From: Rhodocyclales bacterium
Lineage (GTDB): Bacteria; Pseudomonadota; Gammaproteobacteria; Burkholderiales; Rhodocyclaceae
Direction: 5' to 3'
DNA: 20,925 nucleotides
NCBI GenBank assembly: GCA_021413665.1
Contig: JAIOPW010000167.1
Span: forward strand, 1-20,925
A program made the position numbers and the translations under genes. The notes beneath the pieces are model-generated. The model had not been told where the DNA came from. It saw only the letters and a list, made by a program, of their open reading frames with translations, and made no database searches. Below are positions 1 to 6,517 of the stretch, piece by piece (the first letter of the stretch is position 1; the number at the start of each line of letters is the position of its first letter).

Positions 1-127
1 AAAGATCGCGCAGATAACCGGTTTGCGAATGCGTGGTCGCCGTCGGGAACTGGAGTGAGAATTGGGGGGATACCCGGACATTGCTGGACGCATGCCCGCA
101 CTTGAAGCTGTGGTTCAATGCTGGTCT

Positions 128-799
128 ATGCGAGTTCTTCGTGGATTTCTGACAGCCCTGCTGCTGATCGCCCCCTGGCCGGTGGCGCTTGCGGCGGACT
201 CAGCCGCCATCCGGCAGGCGGTAGAGGAATTTCTGCGCATGCAGGTCAGGAACTTGCCTGGAAATCCGGTGCCGATCATCGGGAAAATAGACGCCGAGCG
301 CCTTGCCGGAAGCTGCGACGGCTTCAACGTGTCGATGAATGGCCCGCGCCGCTGGGGAGCGACCCAGGTGGTGGTGGCCTGCCGCGGCGGAACGGGCAAG
401 CTGTTCGTGCAGGTGGAAATTCCCGTGGTGGCTGAGTACCTGGTCGCCGCGCGGCCCGTCGGTGCCGGCCAAAAACTCGCGGAGGCCGATGTCGGCGGAC
501 TGGTGGGCAAACTGCCGAACGACGTGCTGATGGACAGGGCCCAGGTCATCGGCCGCATCGCCAGGAATTCCCTTGCCGTCGGCCTGCCGCTGCGGGCCGA
601 CATGTTCAGGCAGCCGTGGGTGGTGCAACAGGGCCAGACCGTCAAGATCGTCGTCGTTGGCAGAGGATTTGAAGTCACGAAGGAAGGGCGCGCCCTCCAC
701 AACGCCGCGGTTGGACAAGATACCCAGGTGCGGGTAGACTCCGCGACGACCGTGAGCGGGGTCGCCCGCAGTGATGGCTCGGTAGAGGTAAGAAATTGA
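128..799 (+). CDS. flgA: Flagellar basal-body P-ring formation chaperone FlgA
   Basis: Periplasmic chaperone that helps FlgI subunits assemble into the P-ring around the flagellar rod. The 223-residue product opens with a clear Sec signal peptide: basic MRVLR, a hydrophobic core to about residue 18, and likely cleavage after ALA near residue 22. The mature part has two cysteines (about 63 and 85) and a C-terminal SAF-type region (about 101-160, with VAARPVGAGQKLAEADV) followed by the typical ending in which VVQQGQTVKIVV precedes a short beta-rich tail. The frame is open from a TTG at 62 and also has an ATG at 92. I chose ATG 128 because the signal peptide begins there, although the ribosome site is weak. 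Length is normal for FlgA. It is the first gene of a + strand flgA-flgM-flgN group; flgB is probably outside the window, divergent from it. Confidence 0.93.
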   Translation: MRVLRGFLTALLLIAPWPVALAADSAAIRQAVEEFLRMQVRNLPGNPVPIIGKIDAERLAGSCDGFNVSMNGPRRWGATQVVVACRGGTGKLFVQVEIPVVAEYLVAARPVGAGQKLAEADVGGLVGKLPNDVLMDRAQVIGRIARNSLAVGLPLRADMFRQPWVVQQGQTVKIVVVGRGFEVTKEGRALHNAAVGQDTQVRVDSATTVSGVARSDGSVEVRN

Positions 800-878
800 T
801 TTAATTGACAGAAATCTTCGGCGGGGAGCCTCGAAATGGCAGTTCGCGGAGATACCGTCTCCGCGTCCCGCGGAGGCA

Positions 879-905
879 TAAAGTTCCTGGCTGATATGCC
901 GTAAA
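879..905 (+). promoter_or_regulatory. Sigma-28 (FliA) promoter driving flgM-flgN
   Basis: TAAAGTTC at 879-886 and GCCGTAAA at 898-905 are separated by exactly 11 bases. The known FliA consensus is TAAAGTTT-N11-GCCGATAA, so the -35 box matches 7 of 8 positions and the -10 box keeps the GCCG core. It lies 44 bases before the flgM ATG at 950. A class III promoter in front of flgM is well known in other flagellar systems: it lets FliA raise the level of its own anti-sigma factor. Confidence 0.88.
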
Positions 906-949
906 TGCAAGCAGACGCCGCATACGTACACCCATCGAAAGCCCCGCTC

Positions 950-1261
950 ATGAAGATCGACAACTCTGCCAAGACCATCGGCCCGGTACCGGGCCCTGCC
1001 GGTGCCCGCGCCCCCGGGGCTCGCCCGGCCGCAAGTGGCGCCAGAGCCGCCGATCTTGCTGCGGGACAGTCGACCACGGTGGTTTCATCCACCCTGAATT
1101 CCGTCGCCGGCTCGGAAGCGGCTTTCAACTCGCAGAAGGTCGCCGAGATCCGGCAGGCGATCAGCGAAGGGCGATTTCAGATCGACGCGGAACGAATCGC
1201 GGACGGTTTGATAAGCAGCGTCCGGGAAATGCTCGCCCAGCAGAATGGCGGGGCGACATAA
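950..1261 (+). CDS. flgM: Anti-sigma-28 factor FlgM
   Basis: Small, largely unstructured protein that binds FliA (sigma-28) and blocks late flagellar transcription until the hook is complete, when it is exported through the flagellum. The 103-residue product starts MKIDNSAKTIGP, a usual FlgM opening. It has a Pro/Ala/Gly-rich disordered N-terminal half (about 10-45) and a C-terminal helical part (about 60-98, with SQKVAEIRQAISEGRFQIDAERIADGL) matching the sigma-binding region. An in-frame ATG at 905 is not the start, because it overlaps the -10 box of the sigma-28 promoter; ATG 950 is the first that fits. flgN follows about 44 bases later in the same direction. Confidence 0.93.
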   Translation: MKIDNSAKTIGPVPGPAGARAPGARPAASGARAADLAAGQSTTVVSSTLNSVAGSEAAFNSQKVAEIRQAISEGRFQIDAERIADGLISSVREMLAQQNGGAT

Positions 1262-1305
1262 CAGTGTCGAGCGCATCCTGATTGTCGGCGGGCGCTTTCA
1301 TCGCA

Positions 1306-1770
1306 GTGGAATCCTTGTCGGAACTGCTGATCAGGGAACTTGCTGATCTCAGGCGATTCTGTGCCTTGCTGGCGGAAGAACGCAAAGTCCTCACCGGAGC
1401 CGAGGCTGATCGTCTGGCCGATATTGCAAGTGAAAAGTCTTCGCTTGCGTCACAACTGAGCCAGGTGGAAACCCGGCGCGACGCCCTGCTCGTCAAGAGC
1501 GGCTTCTCCAAGGGGCGGTCCGGCACCGAAGCCTGGCTCGCCAGCCAGCCGGATGCCGATGCCGAGCGGCACCAGTGGAACGAGGTGCTGAAACTCGCCC
1601 TGCAAGCCCGCAACGAGAACGAAACCAATGGCCATCTGATAAACCTCCTGCTCAAGCAGAACCAGGAGGCGCTTTCCTTGCTGCTGTCCGGGGGAGCCGA
1701 CTCGATCTACGGCACCGACGGCCAGCAACGCAGCCTGGCGGACGGGAAACGATCTTTCGGCACGGTCTGA
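1306..1770 (+). CDS. flgN: Flagellar export chaperone FlgN
   Basis: Cytoplasmic chaperone that escorts the hook-filament junction proteins FlgK and FlgL to the flagellar export gate. The 154-residue product is helical and charged throughout, with a FlgN-like arrangement: a long N-terminal helix (LSELLIRELADLRRFCALLAEE), a central heptad-like stretch, and a C-terminal helix with NLLLKQNQEALSLLL that corresponds to the substrate-binding end. I chose GTG 1306 (V/MESLSELL). The frame is also open from TTG 1282, just after an in-frame stop at 1279-1281, and neither start has a strong ribosome site. It sits directly after flgM, the usual partner order. Its stop is only 24 bases from the stop of the opposing motD gene. 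Confidence 0.85.
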   Translation: MESLSELLIRELADLRRFCALLAEERKVLTGAEADRLADIASEKSSLASQLSQVETRRDALLVKSGFSKGRSGTEAWLASQPDADAERHQWNEVLKLALQARNENETNGHLINLLLKQNQEALSLLLSGGADSIYGTDGQQRSLADGKRSFGTV

Positions 1771-1794
1771 AGCCGCGCCCGACTCACGCCCGCC

Positions 1795-2598
1795 TTATTC
1801 CGGAATCTGCACTTCGACCGCATTGTCCGGTGCGCGCGACTCGATCGTTATTGCCACCCGGCGATTGCGCTGACGGCCATCCGCAGTGGCGTTGTCGGCC
1901 AGTGGCCGCTGGTCGGCATAGCCTGTCGCGGTCAGGCGCCGCCCATCGACGCCGGTCTCTATGAACAAGCGCACGACGCTTGAGGCGCGCATCCCGGAGA
2001 GTTCCCAGTTGGAGGGAAACTGCGGCGTATTGATCGGCGTATTGTCGGTGTGTCCTTCGACGATGATCGGAAAATCGGTCGGCACCAGGATCTGCGCCAC
2101 GGCGGCCAGCGCCCGCACCGCGCCGATGTCCAGCCGGGCGTCGCCGGGGGCAAACAGGACGCTGGCATTGATGTCGACGGTGATTCCCAGTGCGCCTTCG
2201 GTGACCGTGACCTTGCCCTCGGCGACCAGTGGCGCCAGCGCCTTGTTGAGGTCCTTGGCCACATTCTTGAGGCGTTCCCGCTTGGCAACCTGCGTCGGGT
2301 CCGCCTTGACGTTCGGCGGCAGGCGTTTGGTCGGAATTGCGATGGAGATCGGCTGACCGTTCCCCGGATTGACTCCCACCTGGCCAGCCGGGGAAATGCC
2401 TGGAATGCTGCGGAACGCCGAACTGATCGAATCCGACATCACGCGATACTTGCCCTCGTTGATTGACGACAGGGCATACATGACCACAAAGAAGGCGAAC
2501 AGCAAGGTGATGAAGTCGGCGTAGGACACCAGCCAGCGTTCGTGGTTTTCGTGCTCGTCGGCCTCGCGACGGCGCCGATGGCGGCCATAGTGCGCCAT
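1795..2598 (-). CDS. motD: Flagellar stator protein MotD (MotB family)
   Basis: Peptidoglycan-anchored half of the proton-driven stator. The 267-residue product has a basic N-terminus and one membrane segment (about 25-44, SYADFITLLFAFFVVMYA) carrying the proton-binding aspartate, Asp28, which matches Asp32 of E. coli MotB. It ends in an OmpA-like peptidoglycan-binding domain (about 175-253, with EGHTDNTP, the WELSGMRASSVVR helix and GRQRNRRVAI). The ATG overlaps the motC stop by one base (TGATG), so the pair is translationally coupled. The symbol motD rather than motB is used because the gene lies with a MotC-like partner next to fliA/flhFG, as in Pseudomonas-type motCD. Calling it motB would be equally correct at family level. 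It is the last gene of the flagellar operon and converges on flgN. Confidence 0.93.
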   Translation of the reverse strand: MAHYGRHRRRREADEHENHERWLVSYADFITLLFAFFVVMYALSSINEGKYRVMSDSISSAFRSIPGISPAGQVGVNPGNGQPISIAIPTKRLPPNVKADPTQVAKRERLKNVAKDLNKALAPLVAEGKVTVTEGALGITVDINASVLFAPGDARLDIGAVRALAAVAQILVPTDFPIIVEGHTDNTPINTPQFPSNWELSGMRASSVVRLFIETGVDGRRLTATGYADQRPLADNATADGRQRNRRVAITIESRAPDNAVEVQIPE

Positions 2599-3338
2599 CA
2601 GGCCAGATATCCCTGCAGCCGGCTTTCCACGATTCGCGGATTGTCGCCATTGGCGATGCCGACCAGTCCGTCGACCAGCATCTCGCGATGGGTGACCAGG
2701 CGACCGATATTCGCCATCAGCTTCTTGGCGACCGGCAGGAACACCAGGTTGGCGGCACCCACGCCGTAAATCGTGGCGACGAAAGCCACGGCGATTCCGC
2801 TGCCCAGCTTGGCCGGATCGGACAGGTTTTCCATCACGTGGATCAAGCCCATGACGGCACCCAGGATCCCGATGGTCGGAGAATAGCCGCCGGCGGACTC
2901 CCAGACTTTGGACGCCAGCTTCAGCTTGCTCTCATAGGCGCCGATCTCGACTTCCATGACCTCGCGCAAACGCTCCGGCTCGGCGCCATCGACCAGAAGC
3001 TGCAAGCCCCGCCTGGCAAAGGGATCCGATAGCGAAGCAATCTGGGCTTCCAGCGCGAGCAGGCCTTCCTTGCGCGCAACCTGACTCCACCGGGCCACGT
3101 CCCGGATCAGCTTCTGCGGGTCAACCACCGGCGGGAAAAATACCCACATGCCCATTCGCATGCCGTCCATGAATACCGGCAACGGACTTTGCAGCATGAC
3201 CGCACCCAGCGTGCCACCGAGCACGATCAGCATCGCGGTGGGCTGGATCAGGGAACCGACATGTCCTCCCTCCAGCACCTGGCCAACCACGATGGCGGCA
3301 ATTCCGAGCGCGAGTCCGGCAATACTGGTCTTGTCCAT
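2598..3338 (-). CDS. motC: Flagellar stator protein MotC (MotA family)
   Basis: Membrane half of the stator; forms the ion path with MotD and pushes on FliG through its cytoplasmic loop. The 246-residue product begins MDKTSIAGLALGIAAIVVG with a first hydrophobic segment, then TM2 (about 30-50). A cytoplasmic loop with charged residues (RRGLQLL and EPERLREVMEVEI) follows, then two C-terminal TM segments. These hold the conserved prolines, Pro154 in GYSPTIGILGAVMGLI and Pro202 in NLVFLPVAKKL. The frame is open further upstream into fliA, but only the ATG at 3338 gives the family N-terminus. It has a GAAAG-like ribosome site and lies 5 bases after the fliA stop. The length is short relative to E. 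coli MotA (295) but typical of the MotC type. Confidence 0.93.
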   Translation of the reverse strand: MDKTSIAGLALGIAAIVVGQVLEGGHVGSLIQPTAMLIVLGGTLGAVMLQSPLPVFMDGMRMGMWVFFPPVVDPQKLIRDVARWSQVARKEGLLALEAQIASLSDPFARRGLQLLVDGAEPERLREVMEVEIGAYESKLKLASKVWESAGGYSPTIGILGAVMGLIHVMENLSDPAKLGSGIAVAFVATIYGVGAANLVFLPVAKKLMANIGRLVTHREMLVDGLVGIANGDNPRIVESRLQGYLA

Positions 3339-3343
3339 GTCTT

Positions 3344-4171
3344 TCAGCTCTGTCCCCGACTGCCAGGCTTGACGCCTGTGGAGCGGCCATCCGCCGCCAC
3401 CGAAACGTCGCGCCCCGTGGCGCCCTGCTTGTGACCGCGCCGGGGCTTGCCCACCGGCTTGCCATCGCCCACCACGGCAACCCGCAGGCGGGCAATCGCC
3501 TGACTGTGCAACTGGCATACCCGCGATTCGGTCACACCCAGCACCTCGCCGATCTCCCGCAGATTCAGATCCTGTTCATAGTACAAGGCCATCATCATCT
3601 TTTCGCGTTCCGGCAATGACTCAATTGCTTTCACCAGGGCCTGGCGGGTTCCTTCCTGTTCAAGCAATGCCAGGGGATCGAGTCCCGAAGTCGGGCCATG
3701 GCGCTCGAGAAAACCGTCGCCCTGGCCATCGGTCAGATCCTCCAGATACACCAGTTGATGGCCGCGGGCCTCGAGCAGAAGTTTCTGGTAATCGGCGAGG
3801 CTGATATCCAGCGCCGCGGCGAGCTCGCTTTCGGATGGCTGGCGTCCGTTCGCGTGTTCCAGTTGGTGTATCGCCGCCTCGACGCGCCGCATTTCACGAC
3901 GCGCACCGCGCGGCAGCCAGTCGTTGTCGCGCAGGCCGTCCAGCATTGCGCCGCGTATGCGTTGTACGGCGTAGGTCTCGAACTGGGCACCCAGTCCCTC
4001 CTCGTAGCGGCTCATGGCGTCAAGCAGACCGATCATCCCGTTCTGCACCAGATCGTCGACTTCGACGCTGGCCGGCAGCTTCGCCATCAAATGAAAGGCG
4101 ACACGCTTGACGAGGGGAACATACTTGGAAACGAGCTGCTCTTTGGCGAGCACGCCCTGTGCGGTGTACAT
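3344..4171 (-). CDS. fliA: RNA polymerase sigma-28 factor FliA
   Basis: Sigma factor for late flagellar and chemotaxis promoters; inhibited by FlgM, which is also encoded in this window. The 275-residue product starts MYTAQG, the usual FliA opening, with in-frame stops just upstream. Region 2 is at about 18-90 (VKRVAFHL, DDLVQNGMIGLLDAMSRY, FETYAVQRIRGAMLDGLR), region 3 at about 95-150, and region 4 at about 178-230 (SLPEREKMMMALYYEQDLNLREIGEVLGVTESRVCQLH, helix-turn-helix). FliA usually ends soon after region 4. Here a basic, Gly/Lys/Arg-rich tail of about 42 residues follows (about 234-275). The ribosome site is weak. flhG lies 35 bases upstream and motC 5 bases downstream. Confidence 0.96.
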   Translation of the reverse strand: MYTAQGVLAKEQLVSKYVPLVKRVAFHLMAKLPASVEVDDLVQNGMIGLLDAMSRYEEGLGAQFETYAVQRIRGAMLDGLRDNDWLPRGARREMRRVEAAIHQLEHANGRQPSESELAAALDISLADYQKLLLEARGHQLVYLEDLTDGQGDGFLERHGPTSGLDPLALLEQEGTRQALVKAIESLPEREKMMMALYYEQDLNLREIGEVLGVTESRVCQLHSQAIARLRVAVVGDGKPVGKPRRGHKQGATGRDVSVAADGRSTGVKPGSRGQS

Positions 4172-4206
4172 CGATCTGGTCGATTATGCCGTCTATGACG
4201 GGCTGA

Positions 4207-5091
4207 CTATACCACCGATTCCAGGCGCTTCGGGGCATGGCCGGGTACGCTCCGGCGCGGTGCTTGCCACGCCTCGAAAGGACGGAATCCGCCGCCATCG
4301 ACCTCCCCCTCGCCAATCGGCAGACGGCTTTGCAGGGCGTCGGCCAGATGATCGGTCAGGGGCGCGCGGGAGCCGCCGAGATAGTCGAGCCGAACGCCGA
4401 GATGCTCGCGCGCCGTGTTGCGCAGGTTGCCAAAAATGCCCTGCGCCTCATCCTCGGAACGGGCGCGGGTGATGACCACCTGAAAACCGTCGCGCTGTTG
4501 CTCGCGCGCCAACCGCTTGATCAGCGCATAGGCGTGCGTAATGGCGGAACCCTGGGCCGCGACCACCACGGCAATGTGCCTCGCCGTCAGCGCAAGGGAT
4601 GAAATATGCCCGCCGCGCCGCGCCGCGCAATCGATCAGAACGAAGGCTGCATCACGCTGCATCTGGCGCAAGCCGGTATTCAGGCATTCCGAGGAAGCCG
4701 CATCCAGGTGCAGCGGCTCGGCGGCGAAACGTGAGGCCGCAACCGCGTGCACCAGGGGCGCCGCGGGCAGCATGATCTGCTGTGCCGAACGGCGGCCTTC
4801 GACCATATCCAGCAGGTCGTAGCGAGACGTCATGCCGAAAGTCGCCAGGACATTGTCGGGGCCGGGATTCTCATCGATGATTACCACGCCATGCCCGGCA
4901 CTCGCCAATGCCGCGGCTGTCCGTACCAGCAGGGTGGTCCGCCCGCAGGATTCCCGGCCGGAAACGAATGCGATCACCTGCGGTGCCCGCGCACCGAACA
5001 AACGGCGCAAACCGGCGGCCTGGTCACCGACGGCGCAACGAGCCGGCGATGCGAAGCCGGCTCTCGGTGAAACCTCGTCGGGGTCGACCAT
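4207..5091 (-). CDS. flhG: Flagellar number regulator FlhG (MinD-like ATPase)
   Basis: MinD/ParA-family ATPase that works with FlhF to control flagellar number and placement (also called FleN or YlxH). The 294-residue product starts at ATG 5091, one base after the flhF stop. Residues 23-32 read DQAAGLRRLF, the N-terminal motif through which FlhG stimulates the FlhF GTPase in studied systems. The P-loop at 44-53 is SGRESCGRTT, so both lysines of the deviant Walker A motif (KGGxGKT) are arginine. A switch segment (IDENPGPDN, about 73-80) and a Walker-B-like strand (FVLIDCAA, Asp154) are present. No clear C-terminal membrane-targeting helix is visible. The frame is open upstream across flhF, but that stretch is out-of-frame flhF sequence. 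Identity is secure from motif and position; ATPase competence is not. Confidence 0.93.
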   Translation of the reverse strand: MVDPDEVSPRAGFASPARCAVGDQAAGLRRLFGARAPQVIAFVSGRESCGRTTLLVRTAAALASAGHGVVIIDENPGPDNVLATFGMTSRYDLLDMVEGRRSAQQIMLPAAPLVHAVAASRFAAEPLHLDAASSECLNTGLRQMQRDAAFVLIDCAARRGGHISSLALTARHIAVVVAAQGSAITHAYALIKRLAREQQRDGFQVVITRARSEDEAQGIFGNLRNTAREHLGVRLDYLGGSRAPLTDHLADALQSRLPIGEGEVDGGGFRPFEAWQAPRRSVPGHAPKRLESVV

Positions 5092-5092
5092 C

Positions 5093-6517
5093 TCACGCAA
5101 AGGATGCTCCCGCCACCGCCGAGCTGCGCTGCGCAATCCCCAGGGCGACTTCTTCGTCGCGCAGGCTGTGCGCCGTCTCGCCAGCGCCGACTTTGAAGGC
5201 GCGATGCAGCAGGTAGTTCCGGTTGGGCAGGTGCAGGTCCTCGGGCACCCGCTGGCCATTGGCAACGTAGCTGAGAGTCAGGCCGTGTCGCACGATGCAA
5301 TCGAGCGCCGGGGCGAGCGCCGTCGCTTCGTCGACCTTGGTCATGATGCAACCCGCCAGATCCTCGCCCGCATAGGCCCGCACCACGTCGTCAAGAGTAT
5401 CGCCGCGGCTGCCGGCATTGAGCAGCAGCAGGCGATTCACTTCTCCCGAGCGCATCAGCATCGCCGCCTGCTCGGCCACCATGCGATCGCGCTGGCTCAT
5501 GCCGACCGTGTCGATCAGGACCATGTGCTTGTCGCGCAGATCGGCCAGGGTGCGTCGCAAATCTTCGCCGTCGCGCACGACAAACACCGGCACACCAAGA
5601 ATGCGCCCGTAGATCCGCAACTGTTCCTGCGCCCCGATGCGATAGCCGTCAGTGGTCAGCAGCGCAAGCCGATCGGCGCCGTAGCGCACCACGCAGCGCG
5701 CGGCAAGCTTTGCGGTGGTGGTGGTCTTGCCCACGCCGGTGGGGCCGACAATGGCATACACGCCGCCGCGATCGATGAAGTCCGCCTCCGTCGGCAAGGT
5801 CCGCAGGCGACGATTGACCGCGGCTTTCAGCCATTTCCGGCCGTCATCGGGATTCATGTCTTCCGACATGTCCTGCACCAGGCGTCGCGCAAGCTGTCCG
5901 GAAAACCCGGCTTCAATCATCTCGCCCAGCAGCAGGGCGCGCGTCGGCGTATCGCGCGCCATTTCGCCCCAGGCAAAGCCGGCGAGCTGCCGCTCTAGCA
6001 GGCTCTTGATACTTCGCATCTCATCCCTCAGTTGGGCAACCTCCGGCGCCGCTTCGACGCCCGCCGGCGCGGCCGTTCCGGCGGCCGACCGCAGCGACGC
6101 CGCAACCTGGGGCGAAGCAAGCACCGTCTCTTCCTCGGCCGCGCGCGCCGGCAGGGGTCGCAAGTTCGTGCGCGCGGGTTCGACGGCGGCAGCGGCGGCG
6201 TAAGGTGTCCATGGACGTACGGCCGGCGCCTTGCGCAAGGCCGAGGAAAGGGTCACCGTGTAATCCTCATCCGGTCTCCCGGGCTTGGGCGCCACCGATG
6301 GCGACGACGTCGGCGCCGCAGCCGCGGGCCTCGCGGTCGCGCGGGGAACAGCCGCCTGGCGCGAAATCGCGTCAAGACTGTCCGGTGTCATGGCGACAAT
6401 CTCCACACCGTTATCCAGCGGCTTGTTGGAGATCACCACGGCGTCAGGCCCGAGCTCCTCCTTTACGCGACGCAGACATTCCCGCGCCGATGCTCCGACG
6501 AAGCGTTTTATGCTCAT
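5093..6517 (-). CDS. flhF: Flagellar placement GTPase FlhF (SRP-type)
   Basis: SRP-family GTPase that marks the pole or site where the flagellum is built. The 474-residue product has the B domain at the N-terminus (MSIKRFVGASARECLRRVKEELG, about 1-50), a long Ala/Pro-rich linker (about 55-160), then the N and G domains. G1 is GPTGVGKTTTTAK (258-270), TTDGYRIGAQEQL follows (288-300), G3 is DTVGM (336-340) and G4 is TKVDE (393-397). The C-terminus has the usual YVANGQRVPEDLHLPNR stretch. The ATG at 6517 overlaps the flhA stop as ATGA, so translation is probably coupled. flhG follows after one base. All GTP-binding motifs look intact, unlike the P-loop of the partner FlhG. Confidence 0.96.
   Translation of the reverse strand: MSIKRFVGASARECLRRVKEELGPDAVVISNKPLDNGVEIVAMTPDSLDAISRQAAVPRATARPAAAAPTSSPSVAPKPGRPDEDYTVTLSSALRKAPAVRPWTPYAAAAAVEPARTNLRPLPARAAEEETVLASPQVAASLRSAAGTAAPAGVEAAPEVAQLRDEMRSIKSLLERQLAGFAWGEMARDTPTRALLLGEMIEAGFSGQLARRLVQDMSEDMNPDDGRKWLKAAVNRRLRTLPTEADFIDRGGVYAIVGPTGVGKTTTTAKLAARCVVRYGADRLALLTTDGYRIGAQEQLRIYGRILGVPVFVVRDGEDLRRTLADLRDKHMVLIDTVGMSQRDRMVAEQAAMLMRSGEVNRLLLLNAGSRGDTLDDVVRAYAGEDLAGCIMTKVDEATALAPALDCIVRHGLTLSYVANGQRVPEDLHLPNRNYLLHRAFKVGAGETAHSLRDEEVALGIAQRSSAVAGASFA

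Noticed and set aside
1..61. Promoter for flgA or a divergent flgB at the left edge
   Set aside because: No sigma-28, sigma-54 or convincing sigma-70 pattern is visible in the 61 bases available.
115..1128. 337-codon open frame on the - strand opposite flgA and flgM
   Set aside because: It runs across two secure genes and their promoter, has low-complexity Ala/Pro/Arg composition and no start context.
1771..1794. Possible bidirectional terminator between flgN and motD
   Set aside because: Only 24 bases separate the stops and no hairpin with a T-run is visible on either strand.
4832..5998. 388-codon open frame on the + strand opposite flhG and flhF
   Set aside because: It spans the junction of two secure genes on the other strand and has no family features.
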